Part shown: piece after piece, positions 7,800 to 16,900 of the stretch
Layout: the number at the start of each line of letters is the position of its first letter
Position numbering within the stretch: the stretch's first letter is position 1
NCBI GenBank assembly: GCA_036654095.1
Contig: JAVVSR010000004.1
Coordinates: 1 to 64,000 of the forward strand
Source: JAVVSR01 sp036654095
Lineage (GTDB): Bacteria; Bacillota; Clostridia; Christensenellales; CAG-917
Direction: 5' to 3'
Length of the DNA: 64,000 nt
Position numbers and translations under genes: made by a program
Notes under the pieces: model-generated
Seen by the model: only the letters and a program-made list of their open reading frames with translations
Told to the model about the DNA's origin: nothing
The model's database searches: none

Positions 7800-8774
7800 A
7801 TGAGAGCTGTTTTAGGGAATGTGTGGCTTTATTTTAAAAATAACCAAATATGTTTTTGGTTAATATTCATGTCGTATTTTTTGTCGATAGTATTTTTCTG
7901 CGCTGGGCTTTCAATGTTTGATAAGTCATTGATTAGTGACAATGTGGAAGAAAAATATTTTTATCTTCAAAGTAACGAAAATATACTGCAAGACGTTGAT
8001 GCGCTTGAGAATATTAAATACGAAAACAATATTGATGAAATGTTGGTTGAGATAAATAAAGATTACGGTGTATATTTCCTTGTTGGCGCTCCAAGTTATA
8101 TATCTAAAAAGTTTACAAATCAATCGGGTAATCGGGCGGAAATACTAGTTGGCGAGAATATTGAAGCTACTGAGGGTGAAACCATTACGATTGAAGGGGT
8201 GGCATATTATTTTGCTGGTCACAGTAATGTTTCAAATAGCTATATCAACAAATATGGCGCTTTAAAGCATAATAGCACTATTTTAAAGTGCCGTTTTAAT
8301 GGATTACTAACTAAAACCGATATTGTAGCTAAAGAAAATATATTGGAATCTGTATTCAAAACCGAACTTGTTGTATCGCCTAGTCCAAGCGAATTTACAG
8401 CTTCGCAAATTATGATTTCACAGTTTGGCTTTGGTTGGATGTTGATTTTCTTCGGCTTTCTTAATATCGTTTTGGTCATTTTATTTTACCACGAAAAACA
8501 TAAAAGAACAACTGCTGTTATACGCATTTTAGGGGCAACAAAATTGCATACTGCGGCGTGGTCTATTATAGAATTATTTGTTTATTACATGCTTGCGCTT
8601 TGTGCGGGCGTTAGTATTTGGTATCTTGTAATGCATTTTACAAACATAAAGGTAGTGTATTTTATGGTGCCTTTAAATATCGTATTTATGGCTCTTTCTA
8701 TGTATCTGTTTAGCTTAGCCATATATTTTATATTGAATTTTAAAAATAAAATTACGGGAGGAGAAAAATGTTAA
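7800..8774 (+). CDS. ABC exporter permease, FtsX-like, subunit 1
   Basis: 324 residues with the FtsX/MacB-type layout: one N-terminal membrane helix (about residues 17-39), a large extracytoplasmic domain (about 45-200), then three membrane helices near residues 206-228, 245-275 and 282-312. Such permeases pair with an ATPase to export peptides or lipids, or to sense and remove antimicrobial peptides. It overlaps the next permease gene by 7 bases, so the two are translationally coupled and probably form a heterodimer. No substrate-specific motif is visible. Confidence 0.8.
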   Translation: MRAVLGNVWLYFKNNQICFWLIFMSYFLSIVFFCAGLSMFDKSLISDNVEEKYFYLQSNENILQDVDALENIKYENNIDEMLVEINKDYGVYFLVGAPSYISKKFTNQSGNRAEILVGENIEATEGETITIEGVAYYFAGHSNVSNSYINKYGALKHNSTILKCRFNGLLTKTDIVAKENILESVFKTELVVSPSPSEFTASQIMISQFGFGWMLIFFGFLNIVLVILFYHEKHKRTTAVIRILGATKLHTAAWSIIELFVYYMLALCAGVSIWYLVMHFTNIKVVYFMVPLNIVFMALSMYLFSLAIYFILNFKNKITGGEKC

Positions 8775-9904
8775 TTATTAAAAACGGTTTTAAACTTTTT
8801 TGCAATAACTTAATTTTTAATCTAATCGCTTGTATCACTCTTGGCGTTGCATCTATTATGGTTGCAGTATCTAGCGTGTATGTTGCATCAAGCACGGAAT
8901 ATTTAAATGCAGCCAAAAAATTTAATGAGCAAGGCTTGGTATACTTGTCTGCTGTTGCAGACGAGGGAGATGTGGTAACTGAGTTTAAAAAAGAAGATTT
9001 TGAAAATGCTATTGATGTGCATAGAATGTACAATGGCGCGCTAAAGGTAAATGGAAAAATAGCAAATGTTTCAGCTTATGACGAGTTTTTTATGGCTCTC
9101 CATGATTTTGATATAAAAGGCAGGTTGCCTGTTGTCGGCGCAAATGAGGTTCTCGCCTCAGGCGATGTTGCCTTGGGAGATAAACTGTCTATTGATATAA
9201 AGGGCGTTATTACCGAGAAAAAAGTTGTAGGCATTTTAAATGAAAATTCGTTGTTAATTTATGGACAGACAACATCCGATAATATTGTGGGGTTGGAAAA
9301 CTTGTTTCGAAAGTTTGATTTAACAACATTAAGTGTAGGAATAGTTTTGCCAATCGAAGATATTTCGACCATTGAATTAAAGTATTTTGACAGAAATATA
9401 TTTGTTAGATACGACAATAACTATTTAACTGAAAACAAAAATCAAATTTTAGGAAAGTTGACAGAAAAAGCAAGGGCGGTAATTTTTGATGACCAATATA
9501 ATTATTCAAAAAATGTATATAAAGAAGAAAGTACGATTTTTATTGTTGTTTTAATGGTGTCGTTACTTGCGGGGCTAGCAATGGTACTAACTAATATTAT
9601 AATGCTGTTTACAACCAAAATTAAATATTTTGCTACACTGTATTTAAACGGCTACTCGATAAAAAACATTGTGTCGCTTACATTGGTATATGTATCGATA
9701 ATGGCAATAATATCTTGCTTGATTTCACTGATTGCGCTTAGCCTTGTATTAAAAACAATGTTCCCAGGGTTTGAAAATGTGCGTCTGCTCAGCATTCTTT
9801 TGCCATTTGCCTTTTCTTTAGGTGTTGCGATTGTTGGAGTGATTACTATATTTATAATAACGAAAAAAATCAACCTTGCCGAGAAAATCGGGAAAACGGA
9901 GTGA
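8768..9904 (+). CDS. ABC exporter permease, FtsX-like, subunit 2
   Basis: 378 residues with an N-terminal membrane helix at about 15-40 (FNLIACITLGVASIMVAVSS), an extracytoplasmic domain up to about residue 250, and three C-terminal helices (about 257-285, 305-330, 340-365). It starts within the end of the preceding permease gene; a GGAGG lies just upstream in that gene. Three bases separate its stop from the ATPase start. It belongs to the same superfamily as subunit 1 but is not a close duplicate. Confidence 0.8.
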   Translation: MLIIKNGFKLFCNNLIFNLIACITLGVASIMVAVSSVYVASSTEYLNAAKKFNEQGLVYLSAVADEGDVVTEFKKEDFENAIDVHRMYNGALKVNGKIANVSAYDEFFMALHDFDIKGRLPVVGANEVLASGDVALGDKLSIDIKGVITEKKVVGILNENSLLIYGQTTSDNIVGLENLFRKFDLTTLSVGIVLPIEDISTIELKYFDRNIFVRYDNNYLTENKNQILGKLTEKARAVIFDDQYNYSKNVYKEESTIFIVVLMVSLLAGLAMVLTNIIMLFTTKIKYFATLYLNGYSIKNIVSLTLVYVSIMAIISCLISLIALSLVLKTMFPGFENVRLLSILLPFAFSLGVAIVGVITIFIITKKINLAEKIGKTE

Positions 9905-9907
9905 TTT

Positions 9908-10567
9908 ATGATTAAATGTGATAAATTGACAAAAACTTATGGCAAAAATGAAAGTTTAGTTACTGCCCTGTCCGACTGTTCCATTGACATTAGTCAAAGC
10001 GAGTTTGTGGCGATTATGGGAAAGTCTGGCGCGGGTAAAAGCACCTTGCTTAATATTTTATGCGGAATCATATCGCCATCTAGCGGAAGTGTTTTTGTAA
10101 ATAATATGGATATTTCAAACTTTTCCGACAATGAACTTGCCCGCTATCGCAGGCGCGAAATAGGTGTTATATTTCAAGAGTATGGCTTAATTGATAATTA
10201 TACCGTTGAAGAAAATATATTATTAGCTCTTACTTTTTCCGAATTGAAAAAAAATGAAAAAAAAGATAAAATTAATACTATATTATCAAAGTTGGATATT
10301 TTAAGTTTAAAATCAAAAAAAATATCAAAACTCTCCGGCGGTGAAAAACAGCGTGTCGCTATTGCTCGCGCTATGATAAATGACCCTAATATTATACTCG
10401 CAGATGAACCTACCGGCTCGCTTGACAGCGAAAATACTGCTGCGGTAATGGATATTTTATTAAATCTACACAAACAAGGCAAGACAATATTATTGATAAC
10501 GCACGATAATGATGTCGCTAGCTATGCGCAAAGAATAATTACACTATCAGATGGTAGGATAGTGTAA
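9908..10567 (+). CDS. ABC exporter ATPase (MacB/LolD-like)
   Basis: 219 residues, a single nucleotide-binding domain. Walker A is GKSGAGKST (about residues 38-46), the Q-loop is in VIFQEYG, the signature LSGGEKQR, Walker B IILADEPTGSLD and the H-loop LLITHD. This subfamily drives FtsX-type exporters such as MacB, LolCDE and BceAB. It is the last gene of the operon. Its final codons (GRIV plus stop) and 15 following bases are repeated at 10620-10648. Confidence 0.9.
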   Translation: MIKCDKLTKTYGKNESLVTALSDCSIDISQSEFVAIMGKSGAGKSTLLNILCGIISPSSGSVFVNNMDISNFSDNELARYRRREIGVIFQEYGLIDNYTVEENILLALTFSELKKNEKKDKINTILSKLDILSLKSKKISKLSGGEKQRVAIARAMINDPNIILADEPTGSLDSENTAAVMDILLNLHKQGKTILLITHDNDVASYAQRIITLSDGRIV

Positions 10568-10648
10568 AAATCATAGGCTTCGCGCGCTTCGCAACAAATA
10601 TCGCCGCAGTTGATTATTTGGTAGGATAGTTTAAAATCATAGGCTTCG
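10553..10648. repeat. Direct duplication of the 3' end of the ABC ATPase gene
   Basis: Copy 1 (10553-10582) and copy 2 (10620-10648) share GGTAGGATAGT and AAAATCATAGGCTTCG with one small difference. Both would encode Gly-Arg-Ile-Val-stop in the same frame relative to the repeat. It looks like a remnant of a local duplication or recombination event. Confidence 0.7.
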
Positions 10649-10724
10649 TGTAATAGAAAGCTGTTTCGTAAAACATTATACTTATTGTTTTTTCCCGCTT
10701 AATAAATTCTACCCAACTATACAA

Positions 10725-10764
10725 AGTGCTTCGGTTATATTTTCTAACATATAGCCGAAGCACT
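10725..10764. terminator. Hairpin terminator between the ABC operon and the CRISPR array
   Basis: 15-bp stem AGTGCTTCGGTTATA / TATAGCCGAAGCACT (one G-T pair) with a 10-base loop, followed on the plus strand by CTTTTC. Flanking bases (ACTATAC...GTATAGT) extend the dyad. It is placed to stop the ABC operon and also leftward transcripts from the CRISPR array. The rest of 10568-11019 holds no gene I can support, only a further weak hairpin near 10831-10860. Confidence 0.6.
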
Positions 10765-11019
10765 CTTTTCATTGTATAGTCCATAACTCACGTTTGCTGT
10801 ATTTCATCATCACTTTTTTTATTTTACATAGAGGTTTGCACTGTTAATGATTTACCTCTAATACATTCATACTTATTAGCGCTGAATAAGATGTCAAAGT
10901 GATTATTTAAGTAATATGCCTTTTTTTAAGTATCTATTCCGACAATTATTTATTTTTGACTGCGCAGTAAAACCGCTTTGTATGACCGAAGGGGCTATTC
11001 CAATTTTAAAGTTTTTATT

Positions 11020-12045
11020 GTTTGATTACCATTTAGGATTGCACAACTCTCAAACAAAAAAAAGCCCCTTATATTTGCTTAATACGTTTGATTACCATTT
11101 AGGATTGCACAACTCTCAAACATAGCAATAATATGTTAATACCTAATTTAAGTTTGATTACCATTTAGGATTGCACAACTCTCAAACATAGCTTATATTC
11201 TTTTGCCTCTTTTAATTGTTTGATTACCATTTAGGATTGCACAACTCTCAAACCTAGCGGTATACTTAAAAACAACGTCAAATGTTTGATTACCATTTAG
11301 GATTGCACAACTCTCAAACAATGTAGAGCGTGCTAAAGAGTGGGACAGCGTTTGATTACCATTTAGGATTGCACAACTCTCAAACGGATATATAATGGTG
11401 ATAAACAAAATAAAAGTTTGATTACCATTTAGGATTGCACAACTCTCAAACTATCTTCTACTCTATAATCACGATTAATTAGTTTGATTACCATTTAGGA
11501 TTGCACAACTCTCAAACACAAAGTGCGAAGGCGAGAAAACATTTATTGTTTGATTACCATTTAGGATTGCACAACTCTCAAACAATTACATAGCGGACAA
11601 TGTTGTGTTAGAAGTTTGATTACCATTTAGGATTGCACAACTCTCAAACCGATGATGAACGCGCTGCCTTCGTTAAATAGTTTGATTACCATTTAGGATT
11701 GCACAACTCTCAAACAGTAGACGAAGCAACGAAAAATCTTGAAAAGTTTGATTACCATTTAGGATTGCACAACTCTCAAACAAAACATCGGACAAATATT
11801 ATCAGGTTACGGTTTGATTACCATTTAGGATTGCACAACTCTCAAACTATGTTAGATGTCAATGAATTGCAGTTTCAGTTTGATTACCATTTAGGATTGC
11901 ACAACTCTCAAACGTCAATAGTGATATAAATTGCGTTATAATAGTTTGATTACCATTTAGGATTGCACAACTCTCAAACTATGACATTGAGATTAGCGAT
12001 AGCTATAAAGTTTGATTACCATTTAGGATTGCACAACTCTCAAAC
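11020..12045 (-). CRISPR. Type II-A CRISPR array, 16 repeats and 15 spacers
   Basis: Sixteen 36-bp repeats that appear identical start at 11020 and recur every 66 bases up to 12010. All 15 spacers are exactly 30 bases. The repeat as transcribed (minus strand) begins GTTTGAGAGTTGTGC and ends GGTAATCAAAC, with GTTTG/CAAAC ends typical of type II. The minus orientation is supported by the cas operon direction, the leader and promoter on the right, and complementarity to the tracrRNA. The newest spacers should therefore be at the right end (spacer 11980-12009 first). No degenerate terminal repeat was seen at either end. Confidence 0.99.
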
Positions 12046-12106
12046 CTTACAATTAAAGAGTTTTTAGCTTCAACATGCCATCAATCTTAAATAGTGTGTC
12101 ACATAT
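12046..12106 (-). promoter_or_regulatory. CRISPR leader
   Basis: About 60 AT-rich bases between the predicted array transcription start and the first repeat. On the minus strand the last bases before the repeat are TTAATTGTAAG. In type II-A systems the final leader bases guide insertion of new spacers by Cas1-Cas2, so this end should be the growing one. Confidence 0.65.
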
Positions 12107-12112
12107 ACAATC

Positions 12113-12141
12113 ATTATAATGCAATTTCACACAAATCGCAA
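12113..12141 (-). promoter_or_regulatory. Array promoter embedded in the csn2 3' end
   Basis: On the minus strand, -35 TTGCGA (12136-12141), 17-base spacer and perfect -10 TATAAT (12113-12118). The -10 box overlaps the csn2 stop codon. The predicted start is near 12106. Confidence 0.65.
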
Positions 12142-12797
12142 TCGATTATTGTGCGTTTTTCAGTTTTCAAGGTTCGTACATCATTAAAATGTTCAAGCAA
12201 CAGCAATTCTATCTTTTTATATTTACAATGTAAAAATAATTCTTCTAGTTGCACATCTGAAAAATAGCATTTTATATTAATTAGCACTAATACTTTGCAT
12301 AAATTAAATTCAGAAATTATATTGATAAAATCAACAAGTTTGCCCAAAGTAGAATTTTCGATATTTGCAAAAGATATATTTAATAGTTTAATAAAATCTT
12401 GAAATTGAATGTCCATTGACATTTCTGTTGGCACATCTATTTTATCGGTAGTTGAATTAACCAAAGCTATAAGCTGTTGACTTAGTTGCAAAAAAAGTTT
12501 TTGCGCCTCAATGTCTTTTGCAAAAAGTTGTAGAATGTTTTTTTGCAGTTTTATATTAAGTTTTTTATTAAATTCACAAAGGTGAAAAATATCCGATAGC
12601 ACAATTACATCTTTCGAAAATTCATAGTCATTACAACCATCATAAATTTGAAATCCATCCCCCGTTTCGCCATCTGACCGTTCGTGTAGGTTTTCAACAA
12701 ATTGTAAAAAAAGTTTCTGCGATTCCACCTGCAAAACGCAAGTTTTATCGTCTAAAAAAGTAATTGGCGTAGTAAGCAAAAAATGTGTGAGCTTCAT
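12114..12797 (-). CDS. csn2: CRISPR-associated protein Csn2
   Basis: 227 residues, the length of Csn2, the DNA-end-binding ring protein needed for spacer acquisition in type II-A. Its identity rests on position (last gene before the array, after cas2), size, and a Csn2-like C-terminus with a run of hydrophobic strands ([25 protein letters not shown]) ending in [12 protein letters not shown], close to the conserved end of the family. Its start overlaps the cas2 stop (ATGA). Its presence assigns the locus to subtype II-A rather than II-C. Overall similarity to well-studied Csn2 proteins looks low, so it may belong to a divergent Csn2 subgroup. Confidence 0.88.
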   Translation of the reverse strand: MKLTHFLLTTPITFLDDKTCVLQVESQKLFLQFVENLHERSDGETGDGFQIYDGCNDYEFSKDVIVLSDIFHLCEFNKKLNIKLQKNILQLFAKDIEAQKLFLQLSQQLIALVNSTTDKIDVPTEMSMDIQFQDFIKLLNISFANIENSTLGKLVDFINIISEFNLCKVLVLINIKCYFSDVQLEELFLHCKYKKIELLLLEHFNDVRTLKTEKRTIIDCDLCEIAL

Positions 12798-13114
12798 AAT
12801 ATTACCAACCTTTCATCTGTATCCAGTACAATCGAATTTTTTTCTCCAACCAAGTATTCCATTCTAGCATATTGTTTTTCAGTCACAATCATAAGCTGAA
12901 CTAAGCCTTTTTGAGGTTTATTTTTTATTATTCTGTTTTTAACACCATCCTCAACGCTATTATTAAGCACAAGTTTACAATAAACGGATTCCTGCATCAT
13001 TAAAAAGCCTTCCGAAATTAGAAATTTTCGAAACGCACGATATGCCCGCAAATCAGATTGCGAAATAGACGGTAAATCAAAAAATAATATCATTCTCATA
13101 AATCTGTAACTCAT
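12794..13114 (-). CDS. cas2: CRISPR-associated protein Cas2
   Basis: 106 residues with a ferredoxin-like fold pattern. The first strand [11 protein letters not shown] contains the conserved Asp, followed by [21 protein letters not shown], typical of type II Cas2. It forms the central dimer of the Cas1-Cas2 integrase. It starts directly after the cas1 stop with no gap and overlaps csn2 by 4 bases, so all four cas genes are a tightly coupled operon. Confidence 0.96.
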   Translation of the reverse strand: MSYRFMRMILFFDLPSISQSDLRAYRAFRKFLISEGFLMMQESVYCKLVLNNSVEDGVKNRIIKNKPQKGLVQLMIVTEKQYARMEYLVGEKNSIVLDTDERLVIL

Positions 13115-13981
13115 TTACGTTTCTAAAAATTTAATTGAAGTATCTTCTTCATTTAAAAAATCAAACACGCTTTTTACATATAATTTAATTGCGTTTACTA
13201 AAAACATTGATTGTCCGTCAAATTTAACCTTCCTATTTAACGTGTCTACAATAGCCATCTTGAAATTACAATCAAAAACATTGCCTTGCTTTTCAAAAAC
13301 AGTTTTATCAAATTCCACTCTAAAAGGTTCAATTAAATCACTTGACAAATTAAAATAGTTAAATTCATTGCAGTGTTTCAACCCTAAACAAGTATTGTAT
13401 CCGTTACCTACAATTTCGCGATTGAATGAAGAAAGCAATATGGCATAACCATAATTCAATGCTGAATTAATATCACCTTTTTTGCCACTTCGTGAAAACT
13501 CATCACCAAAAATAGAATTAAAATAGTATTTGGCCGCCATACCCTCCCTATTTGTAATGTCATTTTTTTCAACTGTATCTGCTAATTGAAATAGATAATT
13601 AGCTTTTTCTTGGCATATTTCTTCTACAAATTTTGCCTGACTAATAATTTTTTGTTTTAATATAGACTGCATACAAATTGCTTTCTTTTCATCTGCCCAA
13701 CATATTTGATGTTTAAGTTGACCACTACAATTATGGCTTCCATAATATGGCACAAGTTCCGATTCGGGATTATACTTTTCATCACAAAAAATTACTTTAA
13801 TTTTTCGCTTTGAAAGCTCGGATAAAAGTGCACATGTAAGCGATACCGCCGTAGATTCAATTATAATCGTTCCTACTTCAGACAAATGAATTAATTTTTC
13901 CTCTTCACCTCTCACTAAAAGGTGATTCAGTCTAAACTCTAATTTTGCCTTGTTGTGTATAACAACCGTTCGCCAAGTCAT
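13115..13981 (-). CDS. cas1: CRISPR-associated integrase Cas1 (type II)
   Basis: 288 residues. Cas1 inserts new spacers at the leader end. The N-terminal beta domain begins MTWRTVVIHNKAKLEF, the form seen in type II Cas1. The metal-binding Glu is in NREGMAAKYYF, the conserved His in GLKHCNEFNYFN, and a second acidic residue in SDLIEPFRV. It overlaps the cas9 stop by 4 bases (ATGA) and abuts cas2. All catalytic residues appear intact. Confidence 0.97.
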   Translation of the reverse strand: MTWRTVVIHNKAKLEFRLNHLLVRGEEEKLIHLSEVGTIIIESTAVSLTCALLSELSKRKIKVIFCDEKYNPESELVPYYGSHNCSGQLKHQICWADEKKAICMQSILKQKIISQAKFVEEICQEKANYLFQLADTVEKNDITNREGMAAKYYFNSIFGDEFSRSGKKGDINSALNYGYAILLSSFNREIVGNGYNTCLGLKHCNEFNYFNLSSDLIEPFRVEFDKTVFEKQGNVFDCNFKMAIVDTLNRKVKFDGQSMFLVNAIKLYVKSVFDFLNEEDTSIKFLET

Positions 13982-16900
13982 TTAACTATTATTGGTGTTA
14001 CTTTTCTAAAAAGCCCAGCAATAGACACGTCAATAATCTTGATACTATCCGAGCTATTAATATTTGCATTAATTCTTATACGACCCATATTTTTTTTGCC
14101 ACCTACTATTTTTGTTAAGTCAACAGTTTTTGACCCCGTACTTAACAATTCAATAAGGCATTGTATAATATGCAGCTTATCTAGGCTATTTAATTGTTTA
14201 AATATTTCGTCGCTATTTATCAATACATTGCAAACAGGTGTGTAAAGTAAATTAAATGGTTTAGCCGATATTTTTGATGTAAGATAATTAAATGCGCTAA
14301 TTAAATCATTTTCTTTGAAGTTTATGCTTCTATCGATTACGCATTTTGCCTTTTTATCCATTGTCATCAACTTGTTTGCTTCACAAATATTGCTTATAAT
14401 AGATTGCATTGATTTATCAACAATTAATTGATTTGCATTTGCAAACTCAACTTGACCTTGTGCATTGCCGACAATCCAAACATATGAACCATTATAATTC
14501 AACAGTTGATATTTTGGCATTTTTGCTCGTACAATCTCAACGTCAACATATGCATCGCGTCCTATATCGGGAGCTTCCAAATAGCTTTTTAACTTAGCTA
14601 AGTCATCTCCTATGCCCGCCGCCCGATAAAGCGGAATTCTGATTATAGAAGTTAATCTTTCCCCTTTTTTTGTATGCCTAATTATTGAAAAATAAGCAGG
14701 ATTAATACCGTTATATCCACCATACTTAGTTGTATCGCTAAATTCTCCGCTAGATTTTGTTGGAACAAGCCCTTCTTTCTTTCCCGTCAAATTTTGTTCG
14801 TAAAACGCGCCGCAGCCCTCCGATACACGCTTCACGACTTGAATCTTGGTAGATGTAGCGTACATACGCATTTTCGCGCCGTCTATGCCGGCGCCTACAA
14901 GTATATCGCTTGAGATAACAGTGTTAATAATATCCTGTTCCCTTTTTTTATTATTTATAGCGTCATAAAATAGTTTAGTCGCAAAATTTCGATTAATTTC
15001 ATTGCCAAATTTAGTAAACAGCAAATTGCCCACAACAACATTTAAATATGCGTCGTGCGCGTGATGGAAATCATTAACATCTCTAACTTTTTTCAGCCCT
15101 TGCTCGTGTCTAAAAGTTGACACAATATTTGCTTTTACAAATTTAACATTTTTATTTCCCTCTGGATAGTAAAGTTGTTCAAGCAAATGCGCAACAAGTT
15201 TTGACGTATATCTAGTTTCATTTAACTGTCGACTAATAAAACCCTCGATATCCCTTTCGCTATACTCCGTTCTTGTAAGTCTAGCGAATTTTTTATCGCT
15301 CATTATATCGGCCTTTTTCATTTGCAACCACCACTCTTTACAATTTTCACGAATTACGCTTGGAAGAGTTAGCGCGTCGCTTTTTTCGGCATTGTTTTCA
15401 GAGAAAACTAAAGCAAGGTTATCAAAGCTATTGTCTTTTATGATTGCTTGAGGCAAAATATGGTCAATATGATAGTTTTCTAAATGAGAAAATTCTAAGG
15501 GTTGTTTTGTATAGGCGCATTTACCCTGCTGCAAAAAATACAGCATCATACGGGTGCTAATATCGCTACCTTTAACTTTTGCAAAATCATCTAGGACGTA
15601 TTGTTCAAATAGCGCTACATTGTTTATAATAATTTTTTCAAGCTTCTGACTTCTTGTTAAAGGACGTTTCCCTTTTTTTTCGGGAACTTTTGCCCTCGCC
15701 ATCTCGATAAATATTTTTGATGGTCGATGTTTCATATAACTGACTATTTCATTGACAACCCGTATTGTAGTCCAAACCTGTCTTTTTACGCTAGGCGAAC
15801 AAACCAGGTCTGCTACCAAATTATTATAGCTACATTCCTCTGAAAATTCTGCCTTGTTTATATCTTCAATGCGTTTTTCAAAATTCCATCGCGAACAGTA
15901 AATAATTTGCTGTAAGTTCATAGATGTTTTCCACAACAGGTCGATTACGTTAGCGGTTTCACCTGTTGAAGTGTCGATTCCGCAAAGAGCTACACCACCA
16001 TCCTTTGATTCACCTAAAAATTGTGCAGATAAGCGTCCCCAACCACTGTATGTAAGCCCTTTAATTCTCTTCCATTGTTCTGTTGTTATTTCAGGGTAAT
16101 TGTCAATGATTTTTTGATGCAACATATCCTTTTCTTTGCCAAAAACTGTTGACCAGTAAATTATATCTTCAATCATATATCTATTGCATTCAACATTGTC
16201 AACTATTAATTTAAAATCATTATACGCCCTCATTCCACTTAAAAACTTTTTATCATCAGCAAAACCACTAATATCTTCGTCACAAACTTTGCCAAAACTA
16301 CCCCGCTTATTTAACCAATTAATAAACGCAGCTTTAGAGACTTCTTTTTTTTGACAAAATTTATCATTGATTAATTCGTGTTTTTCTTCCTCACTCAAGG
16401 GCGTATTAAAAACTCGAATATTGTTTAACTCGTTTAAAACACAATATTCGCTATATAAAAGCGAGCATTTAGGTAACACATCAAATTGTGGCAAATAGGT
16501 ACACTTATTTGTCATTCTTCTGATAAATCTCTCGGCTGTCGCGTTTTTATCAACCACTTGAAAAACCGTCCAAGGATATAATTTTGATTTGCCATCATCG
16601 CTTCGAATTACCCAATTAAAACACTTATTTCTTTTTGCAAGCTCACTTCGCTCGCTTTCTTTAGTGGCAGTCAGAGGGCCAACATAATAAGGTATTTTAA
16701 ATTTAAATATTGAAATAATTTTTTCAGCAATAGATAATCCATCTGAAACTTCGTTAAAAATAGGGTGGTACTTTGATTGAATTGCCAATATTTTTTTAAG
16801 CTCTGTTAAATTCGCCTGCATAGGTATGGCTAAATTTAATTTAGTAACTTGTTTAGGCAAAAAGTTTTCCGCACAAATGTCTCGCATAACTTCTTTATAC

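Noticed and set aside
10790..11019. Search for a trailing degenerate repeat, extra RNA or toxin gene left of the array
   Set aside because: Only AT-rich DNA with one weak hairpin was found; nothing supports a feature.
11020..12045. Short ORFs with repeated peptide units inside the CRISPR array
   Set aside because: The peptide repeats are translations of the 36-bp repeat; the region is an array, not a gene.
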